From: Heterobasidion occidentale
Taxonomy: Eukaryota > Basidiomycota > Agaricomycetes > Russulales > Bondarzewiaceae
Assembly (NCBI GenBank): GCA_039111635.1
Contig: JBCAQO010000002.1
Coordinates: 62,001 to 126,000, forward strand
Length of the DNA stretch: 64,000 bases
Direction of reading: 5' to 3'
Part shown: piece after piece, positions 1 to 11,312 of the stretch
How positions within the stretch are numbered: position 1 is the stretch's first letter
Layout of the letters: each line of letters opens with the position of its first letter
The notes under the pieces: generated by a model
What the model saw: the letters and a program-made list of their open reading frames with translations, nothing else
What the model was told of the DNA's origin: nothing
The model's database searches: none
Program-made: the position numbers and the translations under genes

Positions 1-1484
1 CTTAATATCGCGAGTGGACACACGTACCGAGGTGATCGCGATCGAGGGGGTCAGCACCTGCTGGCGCACGACCGCGAAGTGGTTAACTACCAGCGTGACC
101 ACGATGAGCAACGCGTTCCTGTTCCCGATGACCCACGATCAGCCCTATCCCAACTGCCAGCCCCAAGAGAAGGACCCACCAAATCGTGTTCCACAGCATC
201 ATTGATCGCACACGCTGAGGGGCACGTCAGTGTCAGCCTGGCGAAGCGGCGGGAGAGATGCACGCGAACTCACCTCGATGGTGTAGTTGAGCTTCCGATA
301 CTTGAGTGCCTTTTCGCGGATCTTGAGGACGGTCGCCTCAAAGCTACCCTCCCACACCATATACTGTTGACTCAGACCCGGTGTGTGCAAACATCAGCTC
401 CGCAACGCAGAGCCGGCGAGACAACGACGGACTTTAAGCATCCCAATAGCCCCTAGTGTCTACAAAAACCCCACACCCCCACGACATCGGATCATCACGT
501 CGCCCAGCATTATCATCATCGAGACAACGCCGCACACATCTACCTGGTTCATCAGGCTCAGGCACTCGTCGCGCGCCTTCATCAGGCTGTCCTGCGGGCC
601 GACGACGACCTTGCCCGCAAAGCGGTCCAGCGGCAGGACCATGCACATCGCCGTGAGCCCGAAGAAGGACGACGCGCCGAGCGGCTTGTACAGAAACACG
701 GTCCCGATCGCCATGACGATCGGCGAGTCTGCGCGCGCGGTATCACAGGAGGACGGCCACCGAATGAAAGAACCGATGACGGAACGTGAGCGGCGCGTGA
801 ATGAGGGAAACAGGGCCGTCGAGCACGCACCGGCGAGCGTGAACAAATGCCACGCAAAATCGCTCACATGATCCACGTCAGTCGTCAAGAGCATCATAAT
901 CTGCGCCTTGCTCAAAAAGTCGCCCTCCTCCTCGTCCTTCTTCTCCGCGTCCGTGCCCTCTCCCGCCGCCGCGGCAGTGTCCTTCTTGGACACGTCCTCG
1001 CCAGCACCAACGGACGACGTTGACGTCCTTGCGCATGAGCGTCTTGGCGAAGAGGATCGATCCTTCGAGACTTCTGACAGGTTTCTTGACAGAAGATTTC
1101 GCAGGCTTCTTTGAGGGAGATGTGGGAGACGAAGGAGTCGCCTTGGGCCGCACCTGGATCGTCGTCGTTGAGATCGACCACAGCTGGCCCGTAACTGTCC
1201 ACCCCTCGCGCGCGATCAGCACTGCGAAACACAAGCCCACAAAAAAAGAAAAGCAACAAAAAAAGAGGTATACTCACGCAGATGCCCGACCGGAGTCGAC
1301 GCGAACAAACCAATCACATAGAGCCTCCCCCACGCGCGGCAGCTCCTCTCGGGTTTAGACTCGAGGTACGCCACGAGCTCCCTCCGAAAAACGGCGGCGC
1401 GTAGTACACCTTCACGCCCGAGCTCGCGAGCGCCATCTGCATCGCAAACGCGCGTTGAGACGCAGTAGGCGGTAGATGAGCCAC
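1..1484 (-). pseudogene. ABCC-type transporter, first membrane domain (decayed, runs off left edge)
   Basis: Reads right to left. Recognisable pieces in order are ELVAYLESKPE and LYVIGLFAS (about 1320-1390), VTGQLWSIST (about 1170-1200), LFAKTLMRKDV (about 1020-1055), KAQIMMLLTTDVDHVSDFAW (about 850-910), then AGKVVVG and WEGSFEATVLKIRE (600-350) and FAVVRQQVLTPSIAITS (20-70). This is the order of the first transmembrane domain of fungal ABCC/MRP exporters, membrane pumps for conjugates and drugs. The nucleotide-binding domains would lie left of position 1. The frame changes near 1035, where RKDV passes into an SSVGAGEDVSKKD reading, and near 1385 between YYAPPFF and RELVAYLE. A spliceable gap may explain the change near 140. 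With two or more shifts I call it a pseudogene; a living gene with unusual introns is less likely. Confidence 0.72.
1265..1484. repeat. Direct repeat of ABC transporter segment, left copy
   Basis: About 210-220 bp nearly identical in sequence and direction to 4641-4846. It encodes the ABC stretch from FAMQMALASSG through YYAPPFF to the end of LYVIGLFAS. The left flank of this copy is native transporter sequence; to its right the transporter is replaced by the F-BAR gene. The copies differ by short indels, for example near 1343 and 1450, and both carry the same frame break between YYAPPFF and ELVAYLE. Confidence 0.8.
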
Positions 1485-1662
1485 GATAACGTAACGAAAC
1501 ATCAAACATACACAGATCAAGCGAAAATGGAAAGAGGGAAGGAGGGAGAAGCTCTGCGCGAGAGACAGACGACGGGTAGATCAAGGGAAACAGATGAGAC
1601 ACCAAAAAAGGGGGGGAAAAGAAAGTGGAAAATAAACTGAAAATGGAAAGAACGCGCAGAGG

Positions 1663-1700
1663 AGGGAAGAAAGAGGAAGAAAGAGGAAGAAAGAGGAATG
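1663..1700. repeat. Purine microsatellite
   Basis: Three to four copies of a 10-base unit, aagaaagagg, within a longer A/G-rich stretch (1520-1730). It lies just beyond the 3' end of the F-BAR reading frame and probably represents untranslated or filler sequence. Confidence 0.7.
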
Positions 1701-1726
1701 GAGAAAGAATAGAAAGAACGTAATCG

Positions 1727-4579
1727 ATCTAAACAACGAAACAAAGTTGCTCGAGAATATGTCGTCCCGGCACCCTCTGCGCCTCGTCCAACAGCTCTCC
1801 GCTCCACCACACGACCTCGGGTGTCGCGGCCACCGCGATATCGCCCGCCTGGGAGTCAAACTCCTCCGGTATCGTCGCTGTATAATCATACAGCGCTTCA
1901 CTGCGCAAACACAACCGACGGCGATCAGCGATCAGCACATCAAAAAAAGGAGGATAGAGAGCGTAGCCTGCCCACCGTAAAACGGAACCCCTCGCCCATC
2001 GTCCGTACACTGCCGCGTCGGCGGCACCACCTGCGGCAGTGACAGCACCATCGGCTGCGGCGACAGCGACCCATTGATCGGCCCGGGGCTCCCCGACCTG
2101 TATCTGCCGCCATAGCCAAGCTGCTCTGATGTGCGGGCACGCCGTAGTAGTCTACGCCGGACGCCGACACGCCGCGCTGCAGCGCCCCGTTGGCTGGTGG
2201 CAGCAGGGCGTACTGCTGCTGTGGGGGCGGCGGGTAGAGGACCTGCGCTGGGGCAGCGGCGGCGTACGGGTGCGTTGGCGGCGACGCGTAGACAGGGGAG
2301 TGTGCGGGCAGCTGCGTATATGAGAGCTGCTGCTGCTGGGCTTGGTACACTTGGCTTTGCAGATGCGGCTGCTGCGCGCCGTATGCGCCCAGCGGGAGTG
2401 CCTGCTGCACACTATATCCGCGATTCATACTGGTTTGGCGCTGCACCGACTGTGAAGAAGGCGCCTGAAGCTCCTGCTGCTGCTGCTGCTGCTGCAAATA
2501 TGACTCCGTCATCGAGTCCATTGACACGTTCCCCCACTGATTCAACGCGATTCTGGCGCTGCTCCGGCTATGCGGGCGCTGCTGAGAGCTGTAGCTACCT
2601 GTAGTCCAAGCTCGTGCCGCCCACTGCATTGTAGTATGCCGCAGCGACGGGCCTCGGCTCCGGCCGTTTGCACCAATCCCAGCGTGCCTTTCGCGGCTGA
2701 CGGGGCGCTCGAGCGCCTGTCCGCGACTGCTGTTGCACTGTGGGCTGGGAGGCTGCTGGCCCTGCTGCTGGCGCGGTAGGGGGCCGTTGAAGCTCTCCCA
2801 CCGGCTGTTCGAGCGGCTGCGGCACTGCTGGCTCTTGCCGGGAAGCTCTGCTGATAATCTTCCAGCGCAGTTCGACGTCAGGCGCCGGCGCTTGCCGCGG
2901 CAGCTGCATCAACGCGGTGGACGGTGGGCTGGGCGAAGATGGCCACGAGGACCCGCCGGCGGCGAGGGGGTACGCGCCAACAACGAGCTCTGCCGAGTTG
3001 CGGTAGTTCCGGGACTTGTGGTGCGGCGCAGATGCGCTCGTAGCCGGAATTAGGGCCTTCGTCGGCAAGGACAACACCCCGACCTTCGTCGCTGCGGAGA
3101 CGCTGCCCTGCACGTCCTGCTGCTGGCGCGAGTCCTTGTTCAGGTCAACCTCGTACGCGTTGTCGCCGACCTTGAGCATTGTCTTGTGCATCGTCGGGTT
3201 GACCATCCCCGGCGCAAGGTCCGCGTCTCCCCAGGCGGGATGACGCCGAGGACGAGGCGGGGATCCCGCCGGTGCCGTTCATCCCGTTCGACGGCGCGCG
3301 GGTGCTCGCGCGGCTCTGCGTTTGCGAGAGGTTGAGCCCGGGATCCATCGACCTACGGCCGCCCGCGCCCACGCCTGCAGTGGTTCACCAGCGTCTCCTC
3401 CTCGTCCGGCGGAGGCTGTGCGGCGAGTGGTTTGTTGACTCGCTGGCATGATCGGACCAACTGGGCTGGGCGGGATGTCGGTCTAGATGAAAAAGAGGGG
3501 AGGGGGGCACCTTCGATGGAGTAGTTGATGGATTGTGGTAGATCGGGCATCGCATTGCCTGTGCCGTAGTCGCGCACGAAGCTCTCCTGGTCTTTTTCGG
3601 GCTCAAACTGCTCGAGAGCGAGGCGGAGGCATGCGCCGCATTGTGATCCGCGATCAGAAATATATATCGGACTCGTGTGATATTGATAGGCGGCTCACCT
3701 CGTCGTCCGAGACGCAGACGATGTCCTTGAGGAACTCTATCCAATCTCTCCTCCACATCCTGACAGCTATCGCAAAACACCTTCCAGTCATGCTCTCACC
3801 TGCCGACGGTGTCGTTGAGTGCGCATGAGAAGTTGGCAAACTCGCGCTCATTGGTTTTGACGGTCTGCTGGGTACGTTCGAGCTTGCAGTTGATGCTCTC
3901 AAGGTCCTTACCATGGATGAGGGTGCTCTGGGTGGTGAAGGAGTTGATGCGGATGCAGTCGGCCTCATACTTCTCGCGGGCATTATTGACGTGCGTCTCT
4001 TGCGCCTGCTTTACCTTGAACTGCTTCTCTACCGCCGACTGAACGACCTTATGTTGGGCCTGGCGTGCGACAAAGGCGTAAGCGGGGTCCTCAAGGTCCT
4101 TGCGGACTTGCTGGGCGAGTTGGAGATGAAATCCGGCCTGTTTCTCGGTTTCTGAGCAAAGGATGTCGAGCGAGTTGCGTAGTTCTCTGATCAAGGATAG
4201 AAAGATGAGTTGTGAGATGAGCGAGCGAGAGGGGCACGAACCCGATCTCATCCCTGCCGACGGACATCTTTGCGAGCTTTACGAGGCGCTTCACATAGTC
4301 CTTTTTGATGGCAGCCCTGTGTGATGGAGACGAGGACGATGAGCGGACGATGCAGGCAGGTAGGGCAGGGCGGCAAACGGACCGTTCTTTCCAAAAGTTG
4401 CGTAGCTCCTCTGTGGTGCGTCCGGCGCCGCGCATCCTCGCGAAGAGGACATCGACGCCGTCATCGCTGAGGCCTCAAAAGGCGTTACAGAAGTTGAGGG
4501 TGTGGGGTGCGGGGTCGGGGGAGCCATCTCTGGCGAATCTTGCAAAGGAGGTTGTGGATGGCTGCCGTCTGGCAATCAT
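1727..4579 (-). pseudogene. F-BAR and SH3 protein of the Cdc15/Imp2 type (decayed)
   Basis: Such proteins bind membranes through an F-BAR domain and organise the cytokinetic actin ring in fungi. The best start is the ATG at 4579 (MIARRQPSTTSFARFARDG). F-BAR pieces follow: MRGAGRTTEELRNFWKER (about 4380-4440), KRLVKLAKMSVGRDEIG (4240-4290), ELRNSLDILCSETEKQAGF, KQAQETHVNNAREKYEADC (3940-4000) and RDYGTGNAMPDLP (3540-3580). A long Pro/Gln/Ser linker with poly-Gln (2470-2500) covers 2040-3350. The SH3 domain (1740-1900) shows ALYDYTATIPEEFD, WWSGELLDEAQRVPGR and FSSNFVSL. A TGA at 4477-4475 interrupts NFCNAF-GLSDDG where family members usually have Trp, and the last SH3 strand is in another frame. 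The gene sits wholly inside a broken ABC transporter. Confidence 0.78.
2467..2500. repeat. CTG/CAG trinucleotide run
   Basis: A run of CTG triplets on the plus strand encodes a glutamine tract (YLQQQQQQQELQ) in the linker of the minus-strand F-BAR gene. Such tracts are common in the disordered linkers of fungal cytokinesis proteins. Confidence 0.75.
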
Positions 4580-4639
4580 GTTCGTAACGTCGTCGTGTGA
4601 GGGAGGAGAGCTGAGCGCAACGCCAGAGTGCACGGAAAC

Positions 4640-5265
4640 TCACGCAGATGCCTGGCCGGAGTCGACGCGAACAAACCAATCACATAGAGCCTCCCCCACG
4701 CGCGGCGGCTCGGGTTTAGACTCGAGGTACGCCACGAGCTCCCTCTGAAAAACGGCGGCGCGTAGTACACCTTCGCGCCCGAGCTCGCGAGCGCCATCTG
4801 CATCGCGAACGCGCGCGCGTTGAGACGCAGTAGGCGGTAGATGAGCTCCCAGCCCGCGCGCAGCGTCGTGCGCATGGCGGCAAAGAGCGCAGTGGCGCGC
4901 GTCGCCCGGCACGATAGAGAAGTTGCTGATGTCGAGAGTTCCGGCGGTGTTGCCAAACATGACGACCTTGGTCGTGTATGAGAAGTGCATGGCGTCCTAG
5001 ATGGAGGCATGCGCGTGCGTGGGCATTTTTAGGACAGGGCGGACGGGGCGGGAGCGCACATACTGGTAACGCCGCAGACCTTTTCGGGGACCTTGCGAGT
5101 GATGGCGACGACGGTCTTTTCGGAGTATATCTGAGCCTCGGAGGAGTGCAGCGGGAGGGTGGGCCGGTCGGGGTGGTGCCGGCAACAATGGTGGCGGCGG
5201 CGTAGAGGGCGAGCACGGTGTGCCAGAGCGCAAAGACGTGGGAATAATCAAAGGCGTGCTCGGTC
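4640..5265 (-). pseudogene. ABCC-type transporter, N-terminal part (detached)
   Basis: N-terminal part of the transporter whose next part is at 1-1484. Visible pieces, spread over several frames, are LALYAAATIVAGTTPTGPP (about 5160-5215), an EKTVVAIT / VPEKVCGVT reading around 5060-5130, HFSYTTKVVMFGNTAGTLDI (about 4930-4990), IVPGDARATALFAAMRTTLR and GWELIYRLLRLNARAFAMQM (4800-4900), then YYAPPFF. In intact relatives these lie immediately before the first membrane domain. The 4641-4846 part is the second copy of the direct repeat. Frame changes occur around 4745 and 4900. The start codon is not clear; the ATG near 5216 lies within the homologous region. Confidence 0.68.
4641..4846. repeat. 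Direct repeat of ABC transporter segment, right copy
   Basis: Partner of 1265-1484. Here the right flank continues as native transporter sequence (RLLRLNAR, GWELIY), while the left flank ends shortly before the F-BAR start. The two copies therefore look like one original segment duplicated when about 3.15 kb carrying the F-BAR gene arrived. Confidence 0.8.
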
Positions 5266-5906
5266 AGAGAGAAGGCGATGATGCCGAGCGGTGCAAGTGC
5301 AAGCGAAGAGGTTGAGTGGTGGTGAGAAGGGCATGTGAGATGGGCGTGGTGAGAGGGGCGTGGAGGAGCATGGTGAGGGGCGTGGTACGGGCGTGGTGAG
5401 AGGGCATGGTGAGACTGAATAAGAGTTGTGGCAAGAACCGATTCTTGCTGTCACAGCGAGGTCACGGTTACTACCAAGTCGCACCCTGGTCGCACGCTCT
5501 TGGTCTGGACACCTCGGAGAACTTCCAGCCCAAGATAATTTACGTTTGAAATGACCTGGAAGTATTGAGATCTCAATATCTCAATTCTTAAGCATGGTCA
5601 CACGTATTGCTATCTACATTTAAACCAGAGATGCCGTGCGTAAGTTTCACAGTGAAGTGTCTAGTACCTCGAGCATATCGAGTTTTCCTTGGCTCTCAAA
5701 CAATGGGCAAGGGATTGCAAAGCCATTGAGCATATATCAAAAGAAATGTACACACTAATGATGACAACAAACATGGAATGTGAGATACAACAGGCGATGG
5801 ACGCGTTTCCACTGAGAAAGCAGCATAAAATTTAGATAGCATGAAAGTAGATGCAATGTTCCATGCACACTACCGCCCACTTCGTCAACCGATGATCTGA
5901 AGCTAA
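5266..5906. other. Intergenic, with a G-rich minisatellite
   Basis: No gene could be supported. Positions 5318-5411 contain degenerate repeats of gggcgtggtgaga with variable spacing. The rest is AT-rich, with no convincing open frame or homology. Confidence 0.6.
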
Positions 5907-7247
5907 TTACCATGTCAATCCCCCGTTTCGGTAATCGTTGCCTCGACGTGATGATTCACCATGTGGCAGGCAGACTCCTGCTGTATTTTCAATGGTGAGA
6001 TTATCGGAAGCGAAGGGTAGAATGATCTGCGAACTTACTTGGCGGCCGCTTGCAAGTCTCTGAATACCATGCGTGTTGACTTCCCATCTTGACAACCATT
6101 GTCTGGCTGCAATGAATCGCCATGTAGTGGGCTGAGGCGCGCTGTATAGTTGGAGGGTGAGATCATCACAGCAAAAGGTTGAAAATGATTTGTGAACTGA
6201 CCTAGCCGCTCGAAAGAGAAATTCCATGATTCCATGATACTTTTCAATGCTCTTGTTCTTGATCTCGTGGAGTTTTGCCATGTAAGTATAGTATTGTACA
6301 CGGTGAGCTGGTTGGCTAAATGGGATAGAAGTGTGACGGGTATCTTCCATTGATCTCACATAGGCCTGTGTCTCAAAAGTTAGCAATGATGTTGAGATGT
6401 TGTAGAAAGAGAGAGACGAGAGAACGAGGATCCGTACGTACCGCCGTTGCTGCAAGAGCCACCATTGACGGTGGTAACTCTTTTTCTTCTGATCCGGGCC
6501 CTTCATTGATGCTTGAGGTATACATCGCACGATTGAACCGCGCCACCGCTCTCGAGCCAAAAAATGAGTCGTGCAAGATTCGAACAATCATTCTGCTACA
6601 AAACGGCTTCTCCTTGATAGGTCGTCCATGCTATATGGCAAGAAAGAATGAGGTCAGTTTCAACAATTTGACCACTGCAGCGCACCTTTAACGGAAATAA
6701 ATGATTGCGGTTTTGATAAAAGACAATGGATTGGTCTTCTCAGCGACTTGTGATACTCTCAATTTGCCAAGAATCAAGATTCAAATTGCTTGCCCTTTCC
6801 TTCACAGCCTTGCGAAATTGGACGACATTGTTCTTTTGCTGGAGAAAACTATGAGTAAAATAATACAGACTAATGTTGCACACGTGCCGTTGCAGCCAAG
6901 GTGTTGGCATAGTCGGTATCGGACCTTAAGCGGTTTCGGATGGACTCGTAACCCAAAGAGGACGCGGCATTGAGAAGGGAACGTCTTAGTAACCTCGGAA
7001 AACTATCCCCGCCGTCCGGAAATGCATCCGTCCAGCACAACATAAGGGGTGTCTGACAGAGGCTTGTCTCAGCGAGCAGCTTGCGGATATGGGGCGTTTG
7101 CGCGCTGATATCGGCAAGACTGCCCCACGCAGACAATACGAGCTCCGTATGTTCAGGCCACAGATCGGGCTCCTCATTCTCATCGTCGGTATCCAATACA
7201 ACATGTGTGAAAACATGCTCGTTGTCAGCCCAATTTCGATCTGCCAT
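5907..7247 (-). pseudogene. DUF6532-type protein, shortened and decayed
   Basis: Paralogue of the intact gene at 37150-40107. Exon by exon it shows WPEHTELVLSAWGSLAD and LCQTPLMLCWTDAFPDGG (6980-7180), IRNRLRSDTDYANTLAATAR (6890-6950), FRKAVKERASNL (6790-6830), ILHDSFFGSRAVARFNRAMY (6520-6590), EEKELPPSMVALAATAV (6440-6490) and AYVRSMEDTR then YHGIMEFLFRAA (6200-6370). The DUF6532 domain has no known activity; it is expanded in Agaricomycetes. The protein would start at the ATG at 7247 and lacks the ~300-residue basic/acidic N-terminal part of its paralogue. A TGA at 6742-6740 breaks SITSR-EDQSIVF, which aligns with the paralogue. I treat it as a pseudogene; an intron hiding the stop is possible. 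Confidence 0.65.
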
Positions 7248-8119
7248 CTATCAATGAAGGTCAGGAACCAGGCAAGCGAAAGAGACTAGAGTCGGAGTCG
7301 AACCTCTGGAGAAAGGCAGCAGCCAAGACTTGAGTTTGAAAACGTACTTGTTGCCGCCGCTATATTTATACAGTCACTGCGTCACTTATCAGGGAATCCG
7401 CAGACGACGAAGGTCACGTAATATAGATCGCATGACCCTTGTTGTGCCTGCCTTTCTAGTGCACCCTGGAAGCTCCTGGAAGGCCTAGATACTCTCGTCT
7501 ACTTCTAATGTAAATGTAAAGCATTCCGTTCAGATCGAGGTTCAGGGACATAACAGTCGGCCGTACATCAGTAAACGGGCATAGTCTTGCCCAGCTTATG
7601 GAGCTTAGCGGCACTTGCATTGCTTGCGCAAGCGTCAATTGCTTGCAGGACCGCTGTAAGCTGTCGCAAGCATCCTGAGCTTGTGCAAGCTCAGTGTACT
7701 TACCGGATCATCTAATAAGTAGTTATAAGTACTAGGGCTCGGCTTGTAAGTAGTATGAGGAATACTACTCACATAGTAAGAAACATAAGGGTTCACTGCA
7801 ATCGAGTAAGCACCGGAAGTTATTCGGATTGTGACATGTCGGCGCGCTCAAGAAAACAAACAATACAAACTACAATTTAAACGAGAGACTACAACTCATC
7901 GGCTCCGCTCAACGAATTCGACCTTGCCCCATTGACGCTTGTACTTCGGAATGTGCAAGGCTTCGAAAGGCGGCCCCTTGTGGTTCTTCGTCAGGACGTG
8001 CAAACGGTGTCCATCGTCCGCGTGGGCGCGCGAAACGCCGAATGGCGCGCGCGTCCATCATTGCAGCTGACACGGCCCACTGCAGCACCGACAAGGTGCG
8101 CGTCCACCACTGTTTGCGA
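7248..8119. other. Intergenic with a short palindrome
   Basis: No supported gene. Around 7605-7694 GCTTGCGCAAGC-like motifs recur. The clearest is a 9-base-arm palindrome, CTGAGCTTG-TG-CAAGCTCAG, at 7675-7694. From about 7990 the sequence turns GC-rich and resembles the degenerate minisatellite inside the E element. Confidence 0.5.
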
Positions 8120-9201
8120 CACATGAGGCCCTCGGATGGACGCGCCACGCAGGTCGGACCCGTCTCGCGTCCACCGTCGTATCCGACACGGCTCACCGCG
8201 AGCAGAAGCCACAAGGCGCGCGTCCATCACCGTACGCGACACGGAGGGCCCTCGACTGCGCGCGCCAGACAAGCAGGACCCCACGAGCGTCCACCGCCGC
8301 ACTCGACAAGGCCCACGCGAGACGCCGGACCCAAGACGCTCAGTCCAGCACCGCACCTGAAAGGCAGGCCGCCGTTGCACGTCCCACAGCGCGCGCGGCC
8401 ACCATCGTTCGCGACACCAAGGGGCCCTCGGCCAAACGCCGCACGAGCTGACTGTCGCTCCCAGGAAAAAGCCTCACGGCGCGAGTGGCCACTGTCGCAC
8501 TTGATGTGCAGGGCCTGCGGTCACGCAGGCCGGAACCTGCACTGGTCCTCCGTCGCACCCGACACGGCCCATGCGAAAGGCCAGACCCATGACGCACGCG
8601 TCAACCACCGGACATAACAGAGGTCCGCACGCATTTCGGGGGCGTCTTTCGGTGGAGGAGGTCGAACGAAATGCACTCCGCAAGACATCGACAACCCAAT
8701 TCCCTGGTCGAGCCTCTATATGAAGGGGGGCAGATGACTGTCGCAGATAAGCCAGTTGGGTAGAGTGGATGCCGCCTTCGACCACTAGACAGGAAATGAA
8801 ATGTGAGGGGAGGGCGCGTGTGGGCGATCAGGGTGAAGTAGGGAGCTTCCATCATCGTGCAGCGCGAGCGCAACCACAGCTCCGTTCCGATGGCGTGCGC
8901 GCCGCTCACGGCAACCTAGATCTTCGCGAGGGTGTTGGCGGAGAGCGAGAGCTTGAAGAGCCAGAAAATCCACGTCAGGGAGCCCGGAACATCGAAGAAC
9001 TTGTGCGCCTGCAGCGCGAGGTGGCGTGTCAGCCGGCATGTGGGAACACAAACTGTTAAAGCCAAACCAAACGACCAGCGGGGCACACCAAAGGAACCGC
9101 TGTACGTTGCCAATTGCTTGAGGAAAAACTGGCTGGACAACTCGAGATAGCATCCCAGCCTGAGTTACATCCTATTAGCTTCTTGAAATCGATGGGAGCG
9201 A
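8120..9201 (-). repeat. Dispersed element E, copy 1 (partial)
   Basis: Reverse-oriented copy of 29074-30150. The two are nearly identical: the minus-strand reading of 8785-9153 and the plus-strand reading of 29115-29483 differ at one of 122 codons. The left half is a degenerate GC-rich minisatellite built on GCGCGTCCACCACCG and GCGACACGG motifs. The right half carries the sequence giving GSLTWIFW and SANTLAKI, which weakly resembles a Sec14/CRAL-TRIO segment. Homology ends sharply at about 9201 (after gatgggagcg). This copy lacks the RNase H-bearing segment found in copies 3 and 4 and has no satellite next to it. Confidence 0.8.
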
Positions 9202-10860
9202 CCTTGATCTGTTAACTTAGCAAGTTGGTGTATGCGCATATATGCCCCTCATTTGATCATTTTTATATATTGACCATGCCTTAATCTCTCCTCTAGAAAC
9301 ACTCCAATGACTTGTACCTGGTATGTGAAGCAGGGCCTGCGCAAGGCACACAGTGGACGGCGAACCGCACAGCGCATGTTGAGTATGAGCACCACCTCCC
9401 CCTCTCTTCTCCCCCTTCCTCTTGCGTCGGCGTGCACCCGATACACAGGGTGCGCTGTCACCAGTGAACCAAGGACACGACAGAGAATATTGTGGGTTGC
9501 CACATCGCGGAGCTGCAGAAGGGCGTCTTTTGGGATGACATAGAGGACGCGGATGCAGGCGTGGGCGGTTATTAACACACTCGGCCAGGTGAGTGAGCTG
9601 CGTCTGCGCGCGTTCGAAACATCTCCGTACCCTCATACTTTATGTACTGACGTCGGGGTCCGTGCTGTTGCCTGTTTGAGGGCAATGAGGGCGCGCTCCG
9701 TGGCATGGAGCAGCGCAACTCATTACCATCACCACGTTTGACAGTCTGCTGCACTCTGTGCTTTCCTTCTGTCGTCCTCTCTGCTTCTTTTGTGAGTCCC
9801 GCTTACGCCCCTCCATGCTACCTAGGCTGCCCGGCACTGATCCGCTTTTTGGCCGCCAATGCAGGCACTGCTAGTGATGCATTAGTTCCCACTGACATAA
9901 ACCCTTGCGTACTCTCCATGCCTCCGCACGATGCATGCGCCGCTACTAGCCGTTTGGAGATCCATGCTGCAAGAGGCCAGTGTTCACTGTTCTCCACATG
10001 AACCTATGTACAAGCCCCTTGAACCCTCTACCCATTGCAGACGTCGCCGTGGCTTCTGCGGATATGGAGGAGGATGCTCAAAGTGACAAGTCCGCTGGGT
10101 GATTACGCTCTCAGGGTCCTTATGGAGAGGAGCTGGCAGACCAGCCGCAAATGGTGAGCACTGCTGTCTGCTTTCGAACAGATGCTACTTCCAACTGGAC
10201 TGGCCAGGTGCCGTGCCTTTCTCGGCTGAAGGCTTGTTGTCCCCTATATAGATGTATTGATTCTGTACATATTCCTATTACTTGAGCGCTCTGTATTATA
10301 TTGTCTGACCACACAATGTAAGCCTGATATTCACTTGAGCATAATGCAATGCCTTGCGAGTGCTGTATGGCAATATATTCTTGCCAATCCAAAGTGATCA
10401 TACATTCCACTCAAGGCTTGCGAAAACTGCAAGAATTATGAGGATTGCATTTTTTGCTCGTGCCTCACATTATCATATATTACCCCCTCCTCATTGGAGG
10501 TCTTGGCAGGTTTTCGGGGTATATAAGGGTATTCATAGCTTTATATCATTTTTGCACTTTTGCTGATGAAGTACCAGTCACGATCGTGGGTAAGGCAATT
10601 GATGCTCCTTGTGCCACACACCCCTGTCATACTTATGTCTGCAGGCACAGTTCTGTTTTCCAATACTGGCTATCATCTTTGCTCTCATTGCAGCTCTATT
10701 CGTAGCCCCTTGGTATACAACTCATATCACAGCACGCAAACTTACAAGTCCTGGCATGACACATCACACACAGAATCTTGAGCGACACGTTACTCTACAA
10801 CCGCAATCGACTTCTGATACAAACATCTATTAGTAAAGGAACGACGGAAACAAACATGAA
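9202..10860. other. Intergenic, no supported gene
   Basis: Short open frames exist on both strands; the longest are minus-strand frames around 9217-9636. None shows a recognisable domain or a convincing exon chain. The sequence becomes AT-rich from about 10240 towards the palindromic repeat at 10861. Confidence 0.45.
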
Positions 10861-11066
10861 CACCGGACATTGCCTCAAATATCCCCTGGGGATATCCGTG
10901 GTATATTAGGAATATACCACGAATATACCACGAATATCCCCAGACCCCCTCGGTACATTCGTGGTATATCTGAGGTAAAGTCACAAAATCCCTCGAATAT
11001 CCCCAGGGGATATTCGAGGCAGGGTATATCCACGGTATATTCACGGTATATTCACAGTATATTGTT
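10861..11066. repeat. Left ATATTC-rich palindromic repeat
   Basis: Starts CACCGGACATTGCC and consists of overlapping GGTATATTC, GAATATACC and GATATCCCC motifs. It contains a perfect palindrome with 14-base arms around a single A (10991-11019). The first ~95 bases match, inverted, the repeat ending near 12948. The pair looks like the terminal inverted repeats of a ~2.1 kb element, or two copies of a small foldback element in opposite directions. No target-site duplication was seen. Confidence 0.7.
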
Positions 11067-11312
11067 GGTTTATTAGAGCTCAATATTGATCATTTACCGC
11101 TTTGAAAGCGCCATATAGATACACATAAAATATATTTAAATATCAGTAAAATACAATAAAGCCATTGGAGGCTATACAAGGATCCCAAAGGTGAAACACG
11201 ACAATCCACAAAACATTCTGCCTAGAAGGCGCCGGTGCAAACAGGGCACCCCACCGCCCTCACCCCGCCTATTCCTCCTTAGCTCAAAACACACACCGCG
11301 AGATGTTATCTA

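Noticed and set aside
434..857. Short frames on either strand overlapping the ABC transporter
   Set aside because: They are other-frame shadows of the transporter, which has clear family motifs in its own frame.
7991..8617. Long overlapping frames in the GC-rich minisatellite of E
   Set aside because: Several frames on both strands are open at once and the same sequence recurs in all E copies; this reflects base composition.
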